The position numbers and the translations under genes are program-made. A DNA stretch of 64,000 nucleotides from Lentinus brumalis. Lineage: Eukaryota > Basidiomycota > Agaricomycetes > Polyporales > Polyporaceae. Below, piece after piece: positions 23,059 through 36,700 of the stretch. The first letter of the stretch is position 1; each line of letters starts with the position of its first letter. The notes under the pieces are model-generated. The model was given only the letters and a program-made list of their open reading frames with translations. It made no database searches and was not told the DNA's origin. The stretch is taken from contig MARA01000031.1 in assembly GCA_001792895.1 (NCBI GenBank), positions 62,001 through 126,000 of the forward strand, in the 5' to 3' direction.

Positions 23059-26000
23059 TAGAGGGACGGTAGGGATGGTGGGTCGAGGAGGATATGGTGG
23101 AGGGGTGGTGGCAGCGGTGGGTGAGGAGGAGATGGTCGTGGGCGGGGAGCGCGGCTTCGAGAGAGGTTTCAGAGGGCTGTTCTCGAGCATGTGTAGGATA
23201 CAAGAAATATATTTGTTCGCTCTGCACATGTCTCGCGAGAGGTGTCGAGGAGGTGTTCGAAGGACGCAGAGGCTGCTGCACGAATTCCGGACTTCTGTAC
23301 ACACGCCAGGGATTGGAGGGGCAGAAATATATTCTCCATCGAACGAATACACTGTCCGACCGCTACATATAGAACCGCGCGTTCTGGCGGACTTCGCGGC
23401 CAGACGATGCACGGGCGCCTACTGTACGACCCACGCGTTCCACCAAGTGCGACGCCGTTCTCGGTCGCCGCCACTGCGCCAGCCTCGTCTGCCGTCTGCG
23501 CATGTCCCTGCGTGCTCCGTGTACCCTGACGATCTGGCCTGCGTCCGGAATTTGCGTCAGCACGGGCTTCGTGATCTAGACTCCCAGATGCTCACCTCTG
23601 ACTGATCTGCGAGCATGCACGGGAGGCCGAGGGTGACAGCGCGTTGAGACGATGAACATCGCGCCGTTGACCTTGGGAGCGTCCGAATATGCTGCGTATT
23701 GGTCCGGTAAGCGAGGAATCGAAGCGCACAAAGACCAGTAGCACATACCAGTCAGCGGGCAGTCTAGCTGCGTCGAACCGAAGCGAGAAGCCGTCTGGGA
23801 GCTTGGAGACGTCACCGGCACATTCGTGGAACACACGGGAAGGTACGTACCGCTTGTGCACGAGCCGACGAGGCCCGTGTCCGGGACAGCACCGGATCTC
23901 CGCGCTGCCTTTGACGGCGCTTTCGCAGCCCGAGTACTAGAAGAATACGAGCCCTCAGCTGAGGAAGTCACTGCTGAGATGCATCAAGGTACGTACCGGC
24001 TGTCCCGGGCAGCGGCTTCATGTCGAAGAGGACGGCGTGGGATGCTGCGCGTCCCCTTCGTCATGCGGTTGGCACTCTGCAGGCTCGCCCAGACTGGTAT
24101 TCGCCGTGCGAGCTGTACTAGACGATAACAGAACTCAATCAGTCTCGACGCCGCGCGAGGACAAACGGTACGTACCAATTATTCCAGCCGGTGCAGCGGG
24201 ATGAGCGACGCAGCTCTGAAGGCGAGTCTGGGACGACGCTCGGCCAGTACCGGTCGTCCTGCACGTTGCGGGGACGATCCTGTGAGTAGACGGCTCGATA
24301 AGGGCAGCTCCCGGTCTGGGGAAACCGTCGACCATCAGTGGATTGTACAGAGCGATCGCTGAGCGAAGCACGTACCTGTTACCATGACCCTGCGAAGCAT
24401 TTGTCAACGCTGGCTGCCGGGGTTGCTCGTGACGGCTTCAGAGTAAGACGTGGCAGCGGCGGTGCCTTGCAGGCTCCCTACAAGCTCCCTACAAGCTTGA
24501 GAGCAGTGGCAGCCAGAGCGACGATCTGGAGGACCAGACGATCAGCTCGCCGCGCACGGTATGAAGAGAGCAGGTACGTACTCACGCAATCAACTCCTGA
24601 GAAGCCGAACATCCGCGGCGAGCGATAGGGTATGTCGTACGCGCATATCTGCTAGATAGACGTTGATCATGAGCGACCGGGCCGACTTGTTTGAGGTGAG
24701 AGACTTGGACGTACCGGTGAAAGTTCTCTCGGTCCCGCAAAAGGCCCGCTATGGTCGTCGACAGCGGCCGGGAGATTAGCAGCGACGTCGCGTGGACAGA
24801 CTGCCCGGCTCGGAATGACGGGGGTCGCGGGTGAGTTCGTCGCCCGGGACTACACAGACTACAGTGCAGTCAGTACGATGCCGCTGATACTGACGCACCG
24901 CGACGTACAGAGACTCACATGGTACAGCCTCGTCTCCGAGCCCACGAGCGAGGCGGCCTACGGCCGCGCCCCGGACGAGCCGCAGAGCACGAGAGCGGGT
25001 ACTTGCGGGGCGTGTAGTGTGCGTGACGTGGGCTGGAAGACCTGTTCTTGACCGCGTCGGGAGCGGGAGAGGTTCAGGGCTGCACAGAGCGGTCAGCGCG
25101 ATGCCGACAAGGTCTGGAGCAGAGCTAATCACGTACCAAGTGATACTGCACCAGCCAAGGATCGAGACGTTCCACAAACTGAGGGAACGACGTCGCGACG
25201 CATGACGGCGTGTACGACGCTGGCTGGGAGAAGCTGCATTAGCACGGCGCTGGAAGACAATGTAGAAGAGGTGACACGTACTTAGAGTTCCGCAATTGAA
25301 GACGTCTTCCGACCTCAATACTCGTGTGCATTGTGTGTGACGGTGTGAAGGATCGGCTGAGGCGTGAGGACCGGGTCGCAGGGAGCATGAAGCCATGTCT
25401 GCCGCTTCTGCGTGAGGATGATGAAGGTGGGAGGAGGGAGAGGGATGGGGACAAGATGGGAGTGCAGACGGAACCACCGATACTTGCTGGCATGGCCGGC
25501 ATGCTCCGCTCGCAAGAATGGCCGCGCAAACAACAGACCACAACGTCCCTGTTCCATGCTCAGGCTTCGATCGCCCGCGCCTGTCGCAAAGTCGAGTAAG
25601 CATCGGCTGCTTGTCGCGTACCTTTGCACCTGCTGCTCTAATTCATCATGTGAGCACGTCAGAGACAATGTTGCACACCTGAGATGGAGCTGCGTCAACA
25701 CAAGGCTTCTGAGAACGCGAAGGACATGCACGGACCTTGAGACCTGAGGCAATAGGGGTGGGCACGGCGACCGTCCGTCCGTGCTGTCAACGGAGAGAGG
25801 AAGGAGACTCGTATATCGGTGTCTTCCGGTGCTGGCCACGAGCACAGCGGTCCCGAGCAATGGAACCAGATGCCAGACGTGGCGCCAGTATACAACCTTC
25901 CCAAAAGCCGAGATCTGTATCGGCGTTGCGTCGCATTCATACCCGACGTCGCGGTCCGGGGGCGAGACGCAGTGAGTTGGGGATACAGATCGGGAGGCGG

Positions 26001-27560
26001 AGGTGCGCGTCGCGACGCGCATGACGAGATCACGAGACCGCGATCGAGAGTGTGCTTCAAGCTGCCCGTCCTCCTTCCCTTGGGCCGCAGCTGAGAGCTG
26101 CCAAGCTCTCCCTCACAGTGGAGGACGCTCTGGACGACGACGTACCTTGTTTCGGCGCGACTGGTTGCCGCGAGCAAACGTGCGAGCTTGATGTCTCGAT
26201 CTACTCCTGCGCATGGACCACGGAATACGTGATTAGTCTTCTGTGCATCAGCTTTCTCGGAGCGAATACGATCCAGCCATGAAGCGGAGGCCGTGTGGAC
26301 ACATACATATTTCGTGTGAGACTTTACAAGACGCGTCCCGAGTAGTGCTTGATGACGGCGGAACGTTGAAGCTTGCGCCGTGTCTTCCATGGCGGACATG
26401 TCGCGACGTCGCGGCGACGAGGCGAACGACGAACTCCCAAATGAGTCGAGCCCGTGTGAGCCCTTCGAGTGGCATGGCTGGAGAGACTGGCGTCCAGTAA
26501 TCACTCGATACGCGGGTCTTCACGGCCAATGCCAGACGCAGTCCGCATGCGCTGCGCCTTGTCGAAGCTCGCTCAACGAGCGTCGAGGCCTGTATCCGCG
26601 ACATCGCTCGCCTACCGAGCGTGCATCGGACTCTCTGACCGGTGATGCAAGTCGCCCGGATGTGCTTCGCGTATCCTGCATCCCGAACAGGAGCACCAGC
26701 TATGTCAGTGATATCATTCTCGAGCCGTCATCAGGAAACTCGTGGACCTTCCATCAGGCCGCGAAGTCGACGAGCGTGCCGAATGAGAGCTTACCGATTA
26801 AGAGCCAAGAATTCTTCGTCATACGAGGCGACGTCCGTTCGACGTGACGCCGTGATCTCCGTCGTTGCAGCAAGAATTCCCTGAGAGTGCTCCGCGGCCA
26901 TCCCGGGATGCGCAGACAACAGCAGCGACCCTTTGCTGTATCACACAACGAGTGAGTTATGCAGAAGGACGGACACATGCAAGGATGGAAGGAGCACACG
27001 TACCATGAGGAGAGGACACGCGGAAGATCTGGCGTTGACCCGACGACTGCACAAGCGGAGCGAGGTATGCATACCGCTTGCATCTTGCACCCACGGTCGC
27101 TTTCGGACAGAGTGCCCGCGATGCAGAGGCGTGTCTCTTTCATGTGACGCAACCGCAGTTAGCTGCTCAATCGCGTCGCATTCAACGATTGGCCGCGTTC
27201 GCGACAAGTCATAAGCGGCGGAATTGACATACGCATCAGCTGCGTCGAGCCCTAGCTCGGGAGTGCACGTTAGCCATCTCCGTGCGCCGTGCAGTCTCAC
27301 AGCACGGCTCAACGACGAGAGGAGGAGATTTCGACGGCGGAAGCTTGAGGAAGCAAACGTCGCAGTCCCGGACTTGCAATGATCGCCACGGCGGTCCGAG
27401 CCGTAGCTCTTCGTGTAGTTGCTTGGCGTGCGATGCACCATACTGGAGCCTAGTATTGCGGAAGTCAAACCGAAGCAGATCCTCTTCGGACCGGGGATCT
27501 GGCTGTGTCATGAGTACAGCAGTTGCATGTAACAGCGGGGTTGAGCTAGAAGCTTACCGT

Positions 27561-27860
27561 GAAGAGCGAGAGCCAGAACCGTGATTGCTCGCAGTGCCCA
27601 AGCAGACCGGAGCGAAACAAGACTTGTTCCGACTCGATTTCGAGGACGAAATGTCTGTCAGATAGAATGGAACACGGACCTGATTCACTATTGCACGGAC
27701 GCTGCCCTGCTAAAGCATACCATGAAGAGCGAGACGCAGACCTGCCCGCACGCCGGAGCGAAGCAAGGCGTGCTCCGGTTCGATTTCGAGGGCGGAGTGT
27801 TTGTCAAGACGGTATGCAACACTTGCCTGAATTCGGTATTGCACGGAGGCTGCCTTCCGA
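27561..27860 (+). repeat. 163-bp direct duplication inside the array body
   Basis: Two diverged copies start GAAGAGCGAGA at 27,561 and 27,724 and share CGGAGCGAARCAAG, CGATTTCGAGG and TTGCACGGA in the same order. The pair is present in every full unit (for example near 36,926 and 46,344), so the duplication is older than the array. Confidence 0.65.
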
Positions 27861-30198
27861 ACAAACGAGTGCGCTGGATGCGCCGGCAACTATCCCTGTG
27901 TACTCTGCACTCGAACTACCTGCGCAGTCCACGTCTCGAGTCAGTTCTGCGCAGAGACGAACCGCGCAGGGATCGACGTACACTCGACTCCCAGCGTGCT
28001 TGATTCCGGAATCGCGTTCGTCTCCCGGACTCGAGTCTCGACGAACCACTGAGCAAGCTTGTACTTCCCGTCCTGACTCGTCACCCAAGTCGCCGTCGCC
28101 GTCGCGCATGGCCGTCCGGGTCTCTGCGGCCATTCGTACGAGTCTCCCAATGTCAGTATCACGTCGATGTACCCACTCTGCTGCTTGTGATCTCCCGGAA
28201 CCGGTTGGTATATTGCGAGAGACCATACCGCCGCCCCGCAGAGTCCGCTTTCCCCGAGAGCGTGGTCCTGGACTCTGGAGGCGAGTCGTCGGCCGGCGGA
28301 TGCTTCCCGTCTGCGGCTGCTGGTGCATTCCGAACCGAACTCCGATGTCTCGAGTCTCGACATCTCGTGTGACTTGTCCGTCTCCGGGCAGCATGCTCGG
28401 CAGGGAGACTTCCCTGTCCGTGTGCGTGAGTCCAATCGGCCGTCTGTCTACAGTGCAGTCGTGACTGCCTCGCCGTCCGCGCTGATACGAGTCCGTCTGA
28501 CGTCCGACACGCGCAGAACGAGGACGCACACAGCGCGTTCCCCGAGAGCTCGCTACTCCGAGACTCTGAGCCTCAATGCGAGTCGACCAGCGGGATGTGT
28601 CGAAGCGTGGGCAGCGGGCACCGTTTTCCGTATTCGCTCCTTGCACCCGACGTCCGACGTGCGAATCCGATCCAGAGCCTCAGTTCAAGCTTGATTCGTG
28701 GGTTCCAGGCCGCGAGCCGGTATCTCTGCGTGCGTCGCTCGAGCGGACGGTGTGCTCGTGTTCCTCCGTGTGCGGTCAGCCGCTGCATCCTCCAGCCTCG
28801 AGCTCGTCCCCAGCGCGGCCGCAGGACTGGCTGTAATCCACGGCGAGAGCATGAGCATGGACCTGTCCGAACAACGCAGGGACGAACACGCACCGTCCTC
28901 CCGCGTTCGGAGCTTCGAGCATCGGCTGCACGTCGCCGACGAGGCCGCGCATCTGGTTGTCTCGAGGCTTGCGAGCCAAGACGCCGTCGCGCCGACGCGC
29001 TGCTTGCGATGGAGTCCTCGTTCGGGTCCGGCGAGATCGACTGGTGCGTCGCGACCTGCGGCTGCGTTCTGGAACGATCAGACACCGAGCATCACGGTCC
29101 GCGTACCTTTGCTCGCATTCTGCATTCTGCATCCAGAGATCGCCCGGCGCCCGCACACCCAGCGGAGAGAGAGAGTCTGTGAACCACATGGCATTGCTGC
29201 ACTGCGAGTACGACATACGGAACATACACAACGAGTAGGACGGACGGCCCACCTTGCACGTCGGAGAGGACGTCTGATCGCAGAGGCATGCGCATGCGCC
29301 CATCCGAACTGGAACCGCGGACCAAGACGCCGTGAGAGCGGCGAAGGACGAATGCGGCCGCGTGTACGTGTACGTGCCTTCGCAGGCGAGGACGCAGCCG
29401 TGGCCCGTGCGCAGACGGCGTGCGTGGCATGTTTGCGCTCGGCTCGACGGGCTCATATGCTGGCAGTGAGGGGACGGCGCTGCCCCAGGCTGCCTTCGCC
29501 TTCGCCCTCGTCGTCTTGCGTCGCCGCTCCCATCCTCACCTTCGCCCTCCCACCTTTGCTCGATGTCGCCAGACTGTTCTGCGCTGCGCGCGTGAGGGTG
29601 CTCGCCGTTAGCCGCGATGGTGAGCTTCGTGTCTTCTCTCCCAGCGACGAATTAGCGGTCTCACCAGCGTCGTCATCACCTACAGAGCGCTGCGACGCAC
29701 AGTCGGCGTGCTCGTCGGGCGGGCGGGCAGCGACTGGTCACCTTGGCAGACGGCGAGGGTGAGCAGCTTGTTGTATCGTGAGTATCGCATGCATTTGGAT
29801 TGAACGCGGCTGACCTACGTCCTCAACAGCTTTGGTCGTCGCCGTCTACTTCCCAGAAACGGTGCGTGCACGTCGTCCTGGCGTCGTGCTGCGCTCTGTC
29901 AAGCAGGTCGTGTCCGTGGCGGACTCCACGCGGTGCGCTGCCGAGACGGGCGACGTGTTCGCGGCTGACGTCGTTGTTAGGAAGCAGCGTCCCGGGTTCT
30001 GCGAGTCATGGTAAGTGACTGTGCGTTCTGCGTGAGCGAACCGGGACTCACCTCGAGGCGTTGCAGACGTCAGCGATCAGGTAGCGGTATGTAGTGACGT
30101 AGAGTGATGCGCAGACGCGGTGTGGGATGCGTGCGTACCGGGGTGTTTGTAATGTTGGAGCAGGTTGTTGCGCAGGATGAGGCCAGGCGAGTCGGTGG

Positions 30199-30558
30199 CG
30201 CATACAGTGGTGGAGCGGACGCGCAAGACAGGGTACCTGAGGTTGACGAAGCGATGCTGGGCGTTGCTGTAGTGCACGCTGCGGCAGAATGCGAAGACAT
30301 TGACGCAGGACGGTGTCGGCGAGCGTCGCGCGAGTTACGCGGAGAAGCGAACGGTACAGAGAGAGCAGGGGACGTGGTGCGCAGAGCGACCGGGGCTTGT
30401 CGTCGTGGTAGTAGTAGGCCAGACTTGATGTGCAGAGCGGGGCGCATACAGCAGTGTAGCGAAGGCGTGCGACAGGGTACATGCGGGGCAACAGAGCGAT
30501 GGGACTTACGACGACCGTGCTGTAGTGCGCACTGCAGCAGAATGCATAGACGTTCACC
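30199..30558 (+). repeat. imperfect 245-255-bp duplication near the end of the array body
   Basis: The segment from CGCATACAGTGG to GAATGCGAAGACATTGACG is repeated with changes as CGCATACAGCAG to GAATGCATAGACGTTCACC, about 250 bp further on. It is found in all four units (for example 49,071-49,431). It lies just upstream of the next regulator promoter. Confidence 0.6.
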
Positions 30559-30743
30559 TGGGTGCTACACTGGACGGTGGCGTGCGGTTGCGCGTGAAGC
30601 GAGCGAGGGCGGTGAGCTGAGAGAGGCGGACACAGAGGAGAGGACGAGGGACGCGAGGCGAGGGAGCACAGGGCGGCGTCGTCAGCGTGCAGAGGAGAGA
30701 GGCGAGCGTCGAGAGCAGTGACGCACGACAGCCCGATCGGCCC

Positions 30744-33700
30744 AAATGCAGACATGTCCGGGCCAGCCTCCCGCGAGCCCGCGACTTGCTCGTCAACCAC
30801 AACTGCGCTCCTCTCTCTCCGTCTCGCTCGGCCGGTCCGTTCGCCAATCTTGCATCTAGGGCCGACTCCGAAGATAGATCAACACCGGGAACTCGGTCTC
30901 AAGCGCGCGCATTATAAGTGCATCTGACACACCCAGTGAGGCCTCGACAACTTGGATTCCGCATTGTCAGCACCGTGTCGGTCCTCCTTCTGCCAGCCGC
31001 ACCCCGCGACGCTTGGATACTTCTGACTGTACCGCGAAGCAGTGCGACAACGGTGTGTCTGCACAGGTCACAGCGCACAAAGTCCGCACAGCCCTCCCGC
31101 ATCTACTTCGCGAACACACACACCGCCTCCTCGAACATCGATAATTGTCTCGGGTTTTAAACCGCGTGGAGACGGTGACAGCTACATGTCCTCCCATCGG
31201 GCGAGTCGGTCCCCCGCGAGCGCAGGGGAATCCGGAGGTACGCACTCCTTTAAGCAGGCGCTACGAAGACAGATCCTGATCTATCACTCTGCTACTTACT
31301 TGCAGCTCCTCCTCCTTCCTACCAGCCCGAGCGTGCAAATCTTCCCACCAGAGGTGCGTATTCTCTCTCGCGTACGTCCATCTCGTCTCATACCGCTCAG
31401 TCCCCCGCTCGCACGCTTCGCCATCCATGATCGGCCCCCCGCCCTCGTTCTACGACCCCAACCAAGCCGTCGTCCCGGAGGGCCCGGACTACAACCAGTG
31501 GGTCATGGAGAACTACGGCGGAGGCGGCGGGCAGTACGCCTACGCCCAGGGAGGCGCAATGTCCGGTAATGTCCCCTTCCAACAGCAACAACCCCCACAG
31601 TCCCAGCTCCACCACGTCGCCGTCCCGCCCCCGCCCCAGAACCAGTACAACTTCGTGCAGGAGCAGTACGCCCCGGACGGAGGGGCCTCCTACGACTCGC
31701 ACCTCGTCCAGAATGCCGCCGACCGCCCACACCGCGGGCTCCCCGCGACCCGCATCTCCCGCCGTGGTGGCGCTGCAGTCAATTACCCCGCTGTGCCCCA
31801 GCTCCGTGTCCCTGGCGCACCCCCAGGCCCGTACCAGCAGTCGCAGCAGTCCCCGCCGCACGGGCAGCCGCCGTTCGGCCCGGCGAACGAGTCGTACTTC
31901 TACGCCGGCGAGCCCCAACCGCAGCAGCAGCAGCAGCCGCCGCCCCCGCCGCCGCAACAGCAGCACTCGTCGTACAACTTTGTCGGCTACCAGCCCGAGC
32001 AGTACGCCTCCGCGTCGTCGTACACGCCGAGCTCGGACTTCACGACCCTGCCGTCCTCTGTCTCGACCCCTTCGGTGGGTGGCACGGACGACGGGCATAC
32101 TCATGCTTATCCTCTGGCATCCCAGCACCCTTCCCAGCATCCGCAGGCGTCTTCGTCCTCCCGGCCGACCGGTAGCGCCGCGCGGGGCCGCGGGCGGGGA
32201 GGCAAAGCGATGAAACGCGCGCGCGTCGGGCGCGTTGGGCGACGGGGTTCGCGATGTGCGGGCACTAACCCTCCGGCTGGGCCCGGGCGTCGGCTGTGCA
32301 GGCTATCAGCGGGCTGCGAACGAGATGCACCAGATGCAAGCCATACCTCAGGGTGTTCTGGGGGAATATAGGCATGGTAGGTGTTCTGGGGTAATATAGG
32401 CATGGTAGGTGCTCTGGGGAGTAGAGGGACGGTAGGGATGGTGGGTCGAGGAGGATATGGTGGAGGGGTGGTGGCAGCGGTGGGTGAGGAGGAGATGGTC
32501 GTGGGCGGGGAGCGCGGCTTCGAGAGAGGTTTCAGAGGGCTGTTCTCGAGCATGTGTAGGATACAAGAAATATATTTGTTCGCTCTGCACATGTCTCGCG
32601 AGAGGTGTCGAGGAGGTGTTCGAAGGACGCAGAGGCTGCTGCACGAATTCCGGACTTCTGTACACACGCCAGGGATTGGAGGGGCAGAAATATATTCTCC
32701 ATCGAACGAATACACTGTCCGACCGCTACATATAGAACCGCGCGTTCTGGCGGACTTCGCGGCCAGACGATGCACGGGCGCCTACTGTACGACCCACGCG
32801 TTCCACCAAGTGCGACGCCGTTCTCGGTCGCCGCCACTGCGCCAGCCTCGTCTGCCGTCTGCGCATGTCCCTGCGTGCTCCGTGTACCCTGACGATCTGG
32901 CCTGCGTCCGGAATTTGCGTCAGCACGGGCTTCGTGATCTAGACTCCCAGATGCTCACCTCTGACTGATCTGCGAGCATGCACGGGAGGCCGAGGGTGAC
33001 AGCGCGTTGAGACGATGAACATCGCGCCGTTGACCTTGGGAGCGTCCGAATATGCTGCGTATTGGTCCGGTAAGCGAGGAATCGAAGCGCACAAAGACCA
33101 GTAGCACATACCAGTCAGCGGGCAGTCTAGCTGCGTCGAACCGAAGCGAGAAGCCGTCTGGGAGCTTGGAGACGTCACCGGCACATTCGTGGAACACACG
33201 GAAGGTACGTACCGCTTGTGCACGAGCCGACGAGGCCCGTGTCCGGGACAGCACCGGATCTCCGCGCTGCCTTTGACGGCGCTTTCGCAGCCCGAGTACT
33301 AGAAGAATACGAGCCCTCAGCTGAGGAAGTCACTGCTGAGATGCATCAAGGTACGTACCGGCTGTCCCGGGCAGCGGCTTCATGTCGAAGAGGACGGCGG
33401 GGATGCTGCGCGTCCCCTTCGTCATGCGGTTGGCACTCTGCAGGCTCGCCCAGACTGGTATTCGCCGTGCGAGCTGTACTAGACGATAACAGAACTCAAT
33501 CAGTCTCGACGCCGCGCGAGGACAAACGGTACGTACCAATTATTCCAGCCGGTGCAGCGGGATGAGCGACGCAGCTCTGAAGGCGAGTCTGGGACGACGC
33601 TCGGCCAGTACCGGTCGTCCTGCACGTTGCGGGGACGATCCTGTGAGTAGACGGCTCGATAAGGGCAGCTCCCGGTCTGGGGAAACCGTCGACCATCAGT

Positions 33701-36700
33701 GGATTGTACAGAGCGATCGCTGAGCGAAGCACGTACCTGTTACCATGACCCTGCGAAGCATTTGTCAACGCTGGCTGCCGGGGTTGCTCGTGACGGCTTC
33801 AGAGTAAGACGTGGCAGCGGCGGTGCCTTGCAGGCTCCCTACAAGCTCCCTACAAGCTTGAGAGCAGTGGCAGCCAGAGCGACGATCTGGAGGACCAGAC
33901 GATCAGCTCGCCGCGCACGGTATGAAGAGAGCAGGTACGTACTCACGCAATCAACTCCTGAGAAGCCGAACATCCGCGGCGAGCGATAGGGTATGTCGTA
34001 CGCGCATATCTGCTAGATAGACGTTGATCATGAGCGACCGGGCCGACTTGTTTGAGGTGAGAGACTTGGACGTACCGGTGAAAGTTCTCTCGGTCCCGCA
34101 AAAGGCCCGCTATGGTCGTCGACAGCGGCCGGGAGATTAGCAGCGACGTCGCGTGGACAGACTGCCCGGCTCGGAATGACGGGGGGTCGCGGGTGAGTTC
34201 GTCGCCCGGGACTACACAGACTACAGTGCAGTCAGTACGATGCCGCTGATACTGACGCACCGCGACGTACAGAGACTCACATGGTACAGCCTCGTCTCCG
34301 AGCCCACGAGCGAGGCGGCCTACGGCCGCGCCCCGGACGAGCCGCAGAGCACGAGAGCGGGTACTTGCGGGGCGTGTAGTGTGCGTGACGTGGGCTGGAA
34401 GACCTGTTCTTGACCGCGTCGGGAGCGGGAGAGGTTCAGGGCTGCACAGAGCGGTCAGCGCGATGCCGACAAGGTCTGGAGCAGAGCTAATCACGTACCA
34501 AGTGATACTGCACCAGCCAAGGATCGAGACGTTCCACAAACTGAGGGAACGACGTCGCGACGCATGACGGCGTGTACGACGCTGGCTGGGAGAAGCTGCA
34601 TTAGCACGGCGCTGGAAGACAATGTAGAAGAGGTGACACGTACTTAGAGTTCCGCAATTGAAGACGTCTTCCGACCTCAATACTCGTGTGCATTGTGTGT
34701 GACGGTGTGAAGGATCGGCTGAGGCGTGAGGACCGGGTCGCAGGGAGCATGAAGCCATGTCTGCCGCTTCTGCGTGAGGATGATGAAGGTGGGAGGAGGG
34801 AGAGGGATGGGGACAAGATGGGAGTGCAGACGGAACCACCGATACTTGCTGGCATGGCCGGCATGCTCCGCTCGCAAGAATGGCCGCGCAAACAACAGAC
34901 CACAACGTCCCTGTTCCATGCTCAGGCTTCGATCGCCCGCGCCTGTCGCAAAGTCGAGTAAGCATCGGCTGCTTGTCGCGTACCTTTGCACCTGCTGCTC
35001 TAATTCATCATGTGAGCACGTCAGAGACAATGTTGCACACCTGAGATGGAGCTGCGTCAACACAAGGCTTCTGAGAACGCGAAGGACATGCACGGACCTT
35101 GAGACCTGAGGCAATAGGGGTGGGCACGGCGACCGTCCGTCCGTGCTGTCAACGGAGAGAGGAAGGAGACTCGTATATCGGTGTCTTCCGGTGCTGGCCA
35201 CGAGCACAGCGGTCCCGAGCAATGGAACCAGATGCCAGACGTGGCGCCAGTATACAACCTTCCCAAAAGCCGAGATCTGTATCGGCGTTGCGTCGCATTC
35301 ATACCCGACGTCGCGGTCCGGGGGCGAGACGCAGTGAGTTGGGGATACAGATCGGGAGGCGGAGGTGCGCGTCGCGACGCGCATGACGAGATCACGAGAC
35401 CGCGATCGAGAGTGTGCTTCAAGCTGCCCGTCCTCCTTCCCTTGGGCCGCAGCTGAGAGCTGCCAAGCTCTCCCTCACAGTGGAGGACGCTCTGGACGAC
35501 GACGTACCTTGTTTCGGCGCGACTGGTTGCCGCGAGCAAACGTGCGAGCTTGATGTCTCGATCTACTCCTGCGCATGGACCACGGAATACGTGATTAGTC
35601 TTCTGTGCATCAGCTTTCTCGGAGCGAATACGATCCAGCCATGAAGCGGAGGCCGTGTGGACACATACATATTTCGTGTGAGACTTTACAAGACGCGTCC
35701 CGAGTAGTGCTTGATGACGGCGGAACGTTGAAGCTTGCGCCGTGTCTTCCATGGCGGACATGTCGCGACGTCGCGGCGACGAGGCGAACGACGAACTCCC
35801 AAATGAGTCGAGCCCCGTGTGAGCCCTTCGAGTGGCATGGCTGGAGAGACTGGCGTCCAGTAATCACTCGATACGCGGGTCTTCACGGCCAATGCCAGAC
35901 GCAGTCCGCATGCGCTGCGCCTTGTCGAAGCTCGCTCAACGAGCGTCGAGGCCTGTATCCGCGACATCGCTCGCCTACCGAGCGTGCATCGGACTCTCTG
36001 ACCGGTGATGCAAGTCGCCCGGATGTGCTTCGCGTATCCTGCATCCCGAACAGGAGCACCAGCTATGTCAGTGATATCATTCTCGAGCCGTCATCAGGAA
36101 ACTCGTGGACCTTCCATCAGGCCGCGAAGTCGACGAGCGTGCCGAATGAGAGCTTACCGATTAAGAGCCAAGAATTCTTCGTCATACGAGGCGACGTCCG
36201 TTCGACGTGACGCCGTGATCTCCGTCGTTGCAGCAAGAATTCCCTGAGAGTGCTCCGCGGCCATCCCGGGATGCGCAGACAACAGCAGCGACCCTTTGCT
36301 GTATCACACAACGAGTGAGTTATGCAGAAGGACGGACACATGCAAGGATGGAAGGAGCACACGTACCATGAGGAGAGGACACGCGGAAGATCTGGCGTTG
36401 ACCCGACGACTGCACAAGCGGAGCGAGGTATGCATACCGCTTGCATCTTGCACCCACGGTCGCTTTCGGACAGAGTGCCCGCGATGCAGAGGCGTGTCTC
36501 TTTCATGTGACGCAACCGCAGTTAGCTGCTCAATCGCGTCGCATTCAACGAATTGGCCGCGTTCGCGACAAGTCATAAGCGGCCGGAATTGACATACGCA
36601 TCAGCTGCGTCGAGCCCTAGCTCGGGAGTGCACGTTAGCCATCTCCGTGCGCCGTGCAGTCTCACAGCACGGCTCAACGACGAGAGGAGGAGATTTCGAC

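Larger units (their letters stand above)
21372..30743 (+). repeat. tandem array unit 1 (9,372 bp)
   Basis: First of four full units, set by the position of the shared CCAAATGCAGACAT text at its left end. Order inside the unit: regulator promoter and 5' UTR (to 22,060), truncated regulator exon (from 22,061, homology to the parent gene ends near 22,865), a short 28-bp minisatellite (about 22,989), a 4-5 kb stretch rich in ACGTAC sites, a 163-bp direct duplication (27,561 and 27,724), and an imperfect 245-255-bp duplication (30,199-30,558). The first 150 bp are more diverged than in other units, as expected for the outer edge of an array. For about 6 kb it matches unit 2 almost base for base. 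Long frames are open on both strands, but shifts between copies are often not multiples of three, so I assign no gene to the 7.9-kb body. Confidence 0.93.

Noticed and set aside
29820..30015. Plus-strand exon-like stretch in unit 1 (VVAVYFPETVRARRPGVVL, bounded by AG and GTAAGT)
   Set aside because: In units 2 to 4 the same stretch carries indels that are not multiples of three (39,210-39,405 and 48,660-48,882), so it is not a conserved coding exon. It may be a relic.
30380..30425. YYYHDD on the minus strand, similar to a reverse transcriptase YxDD box
   Set aside because: It comes from a low-complexity GTCGTCGTGGTAGTAGTAGG stretch, and no other reverse transcriptase motif is nearby.
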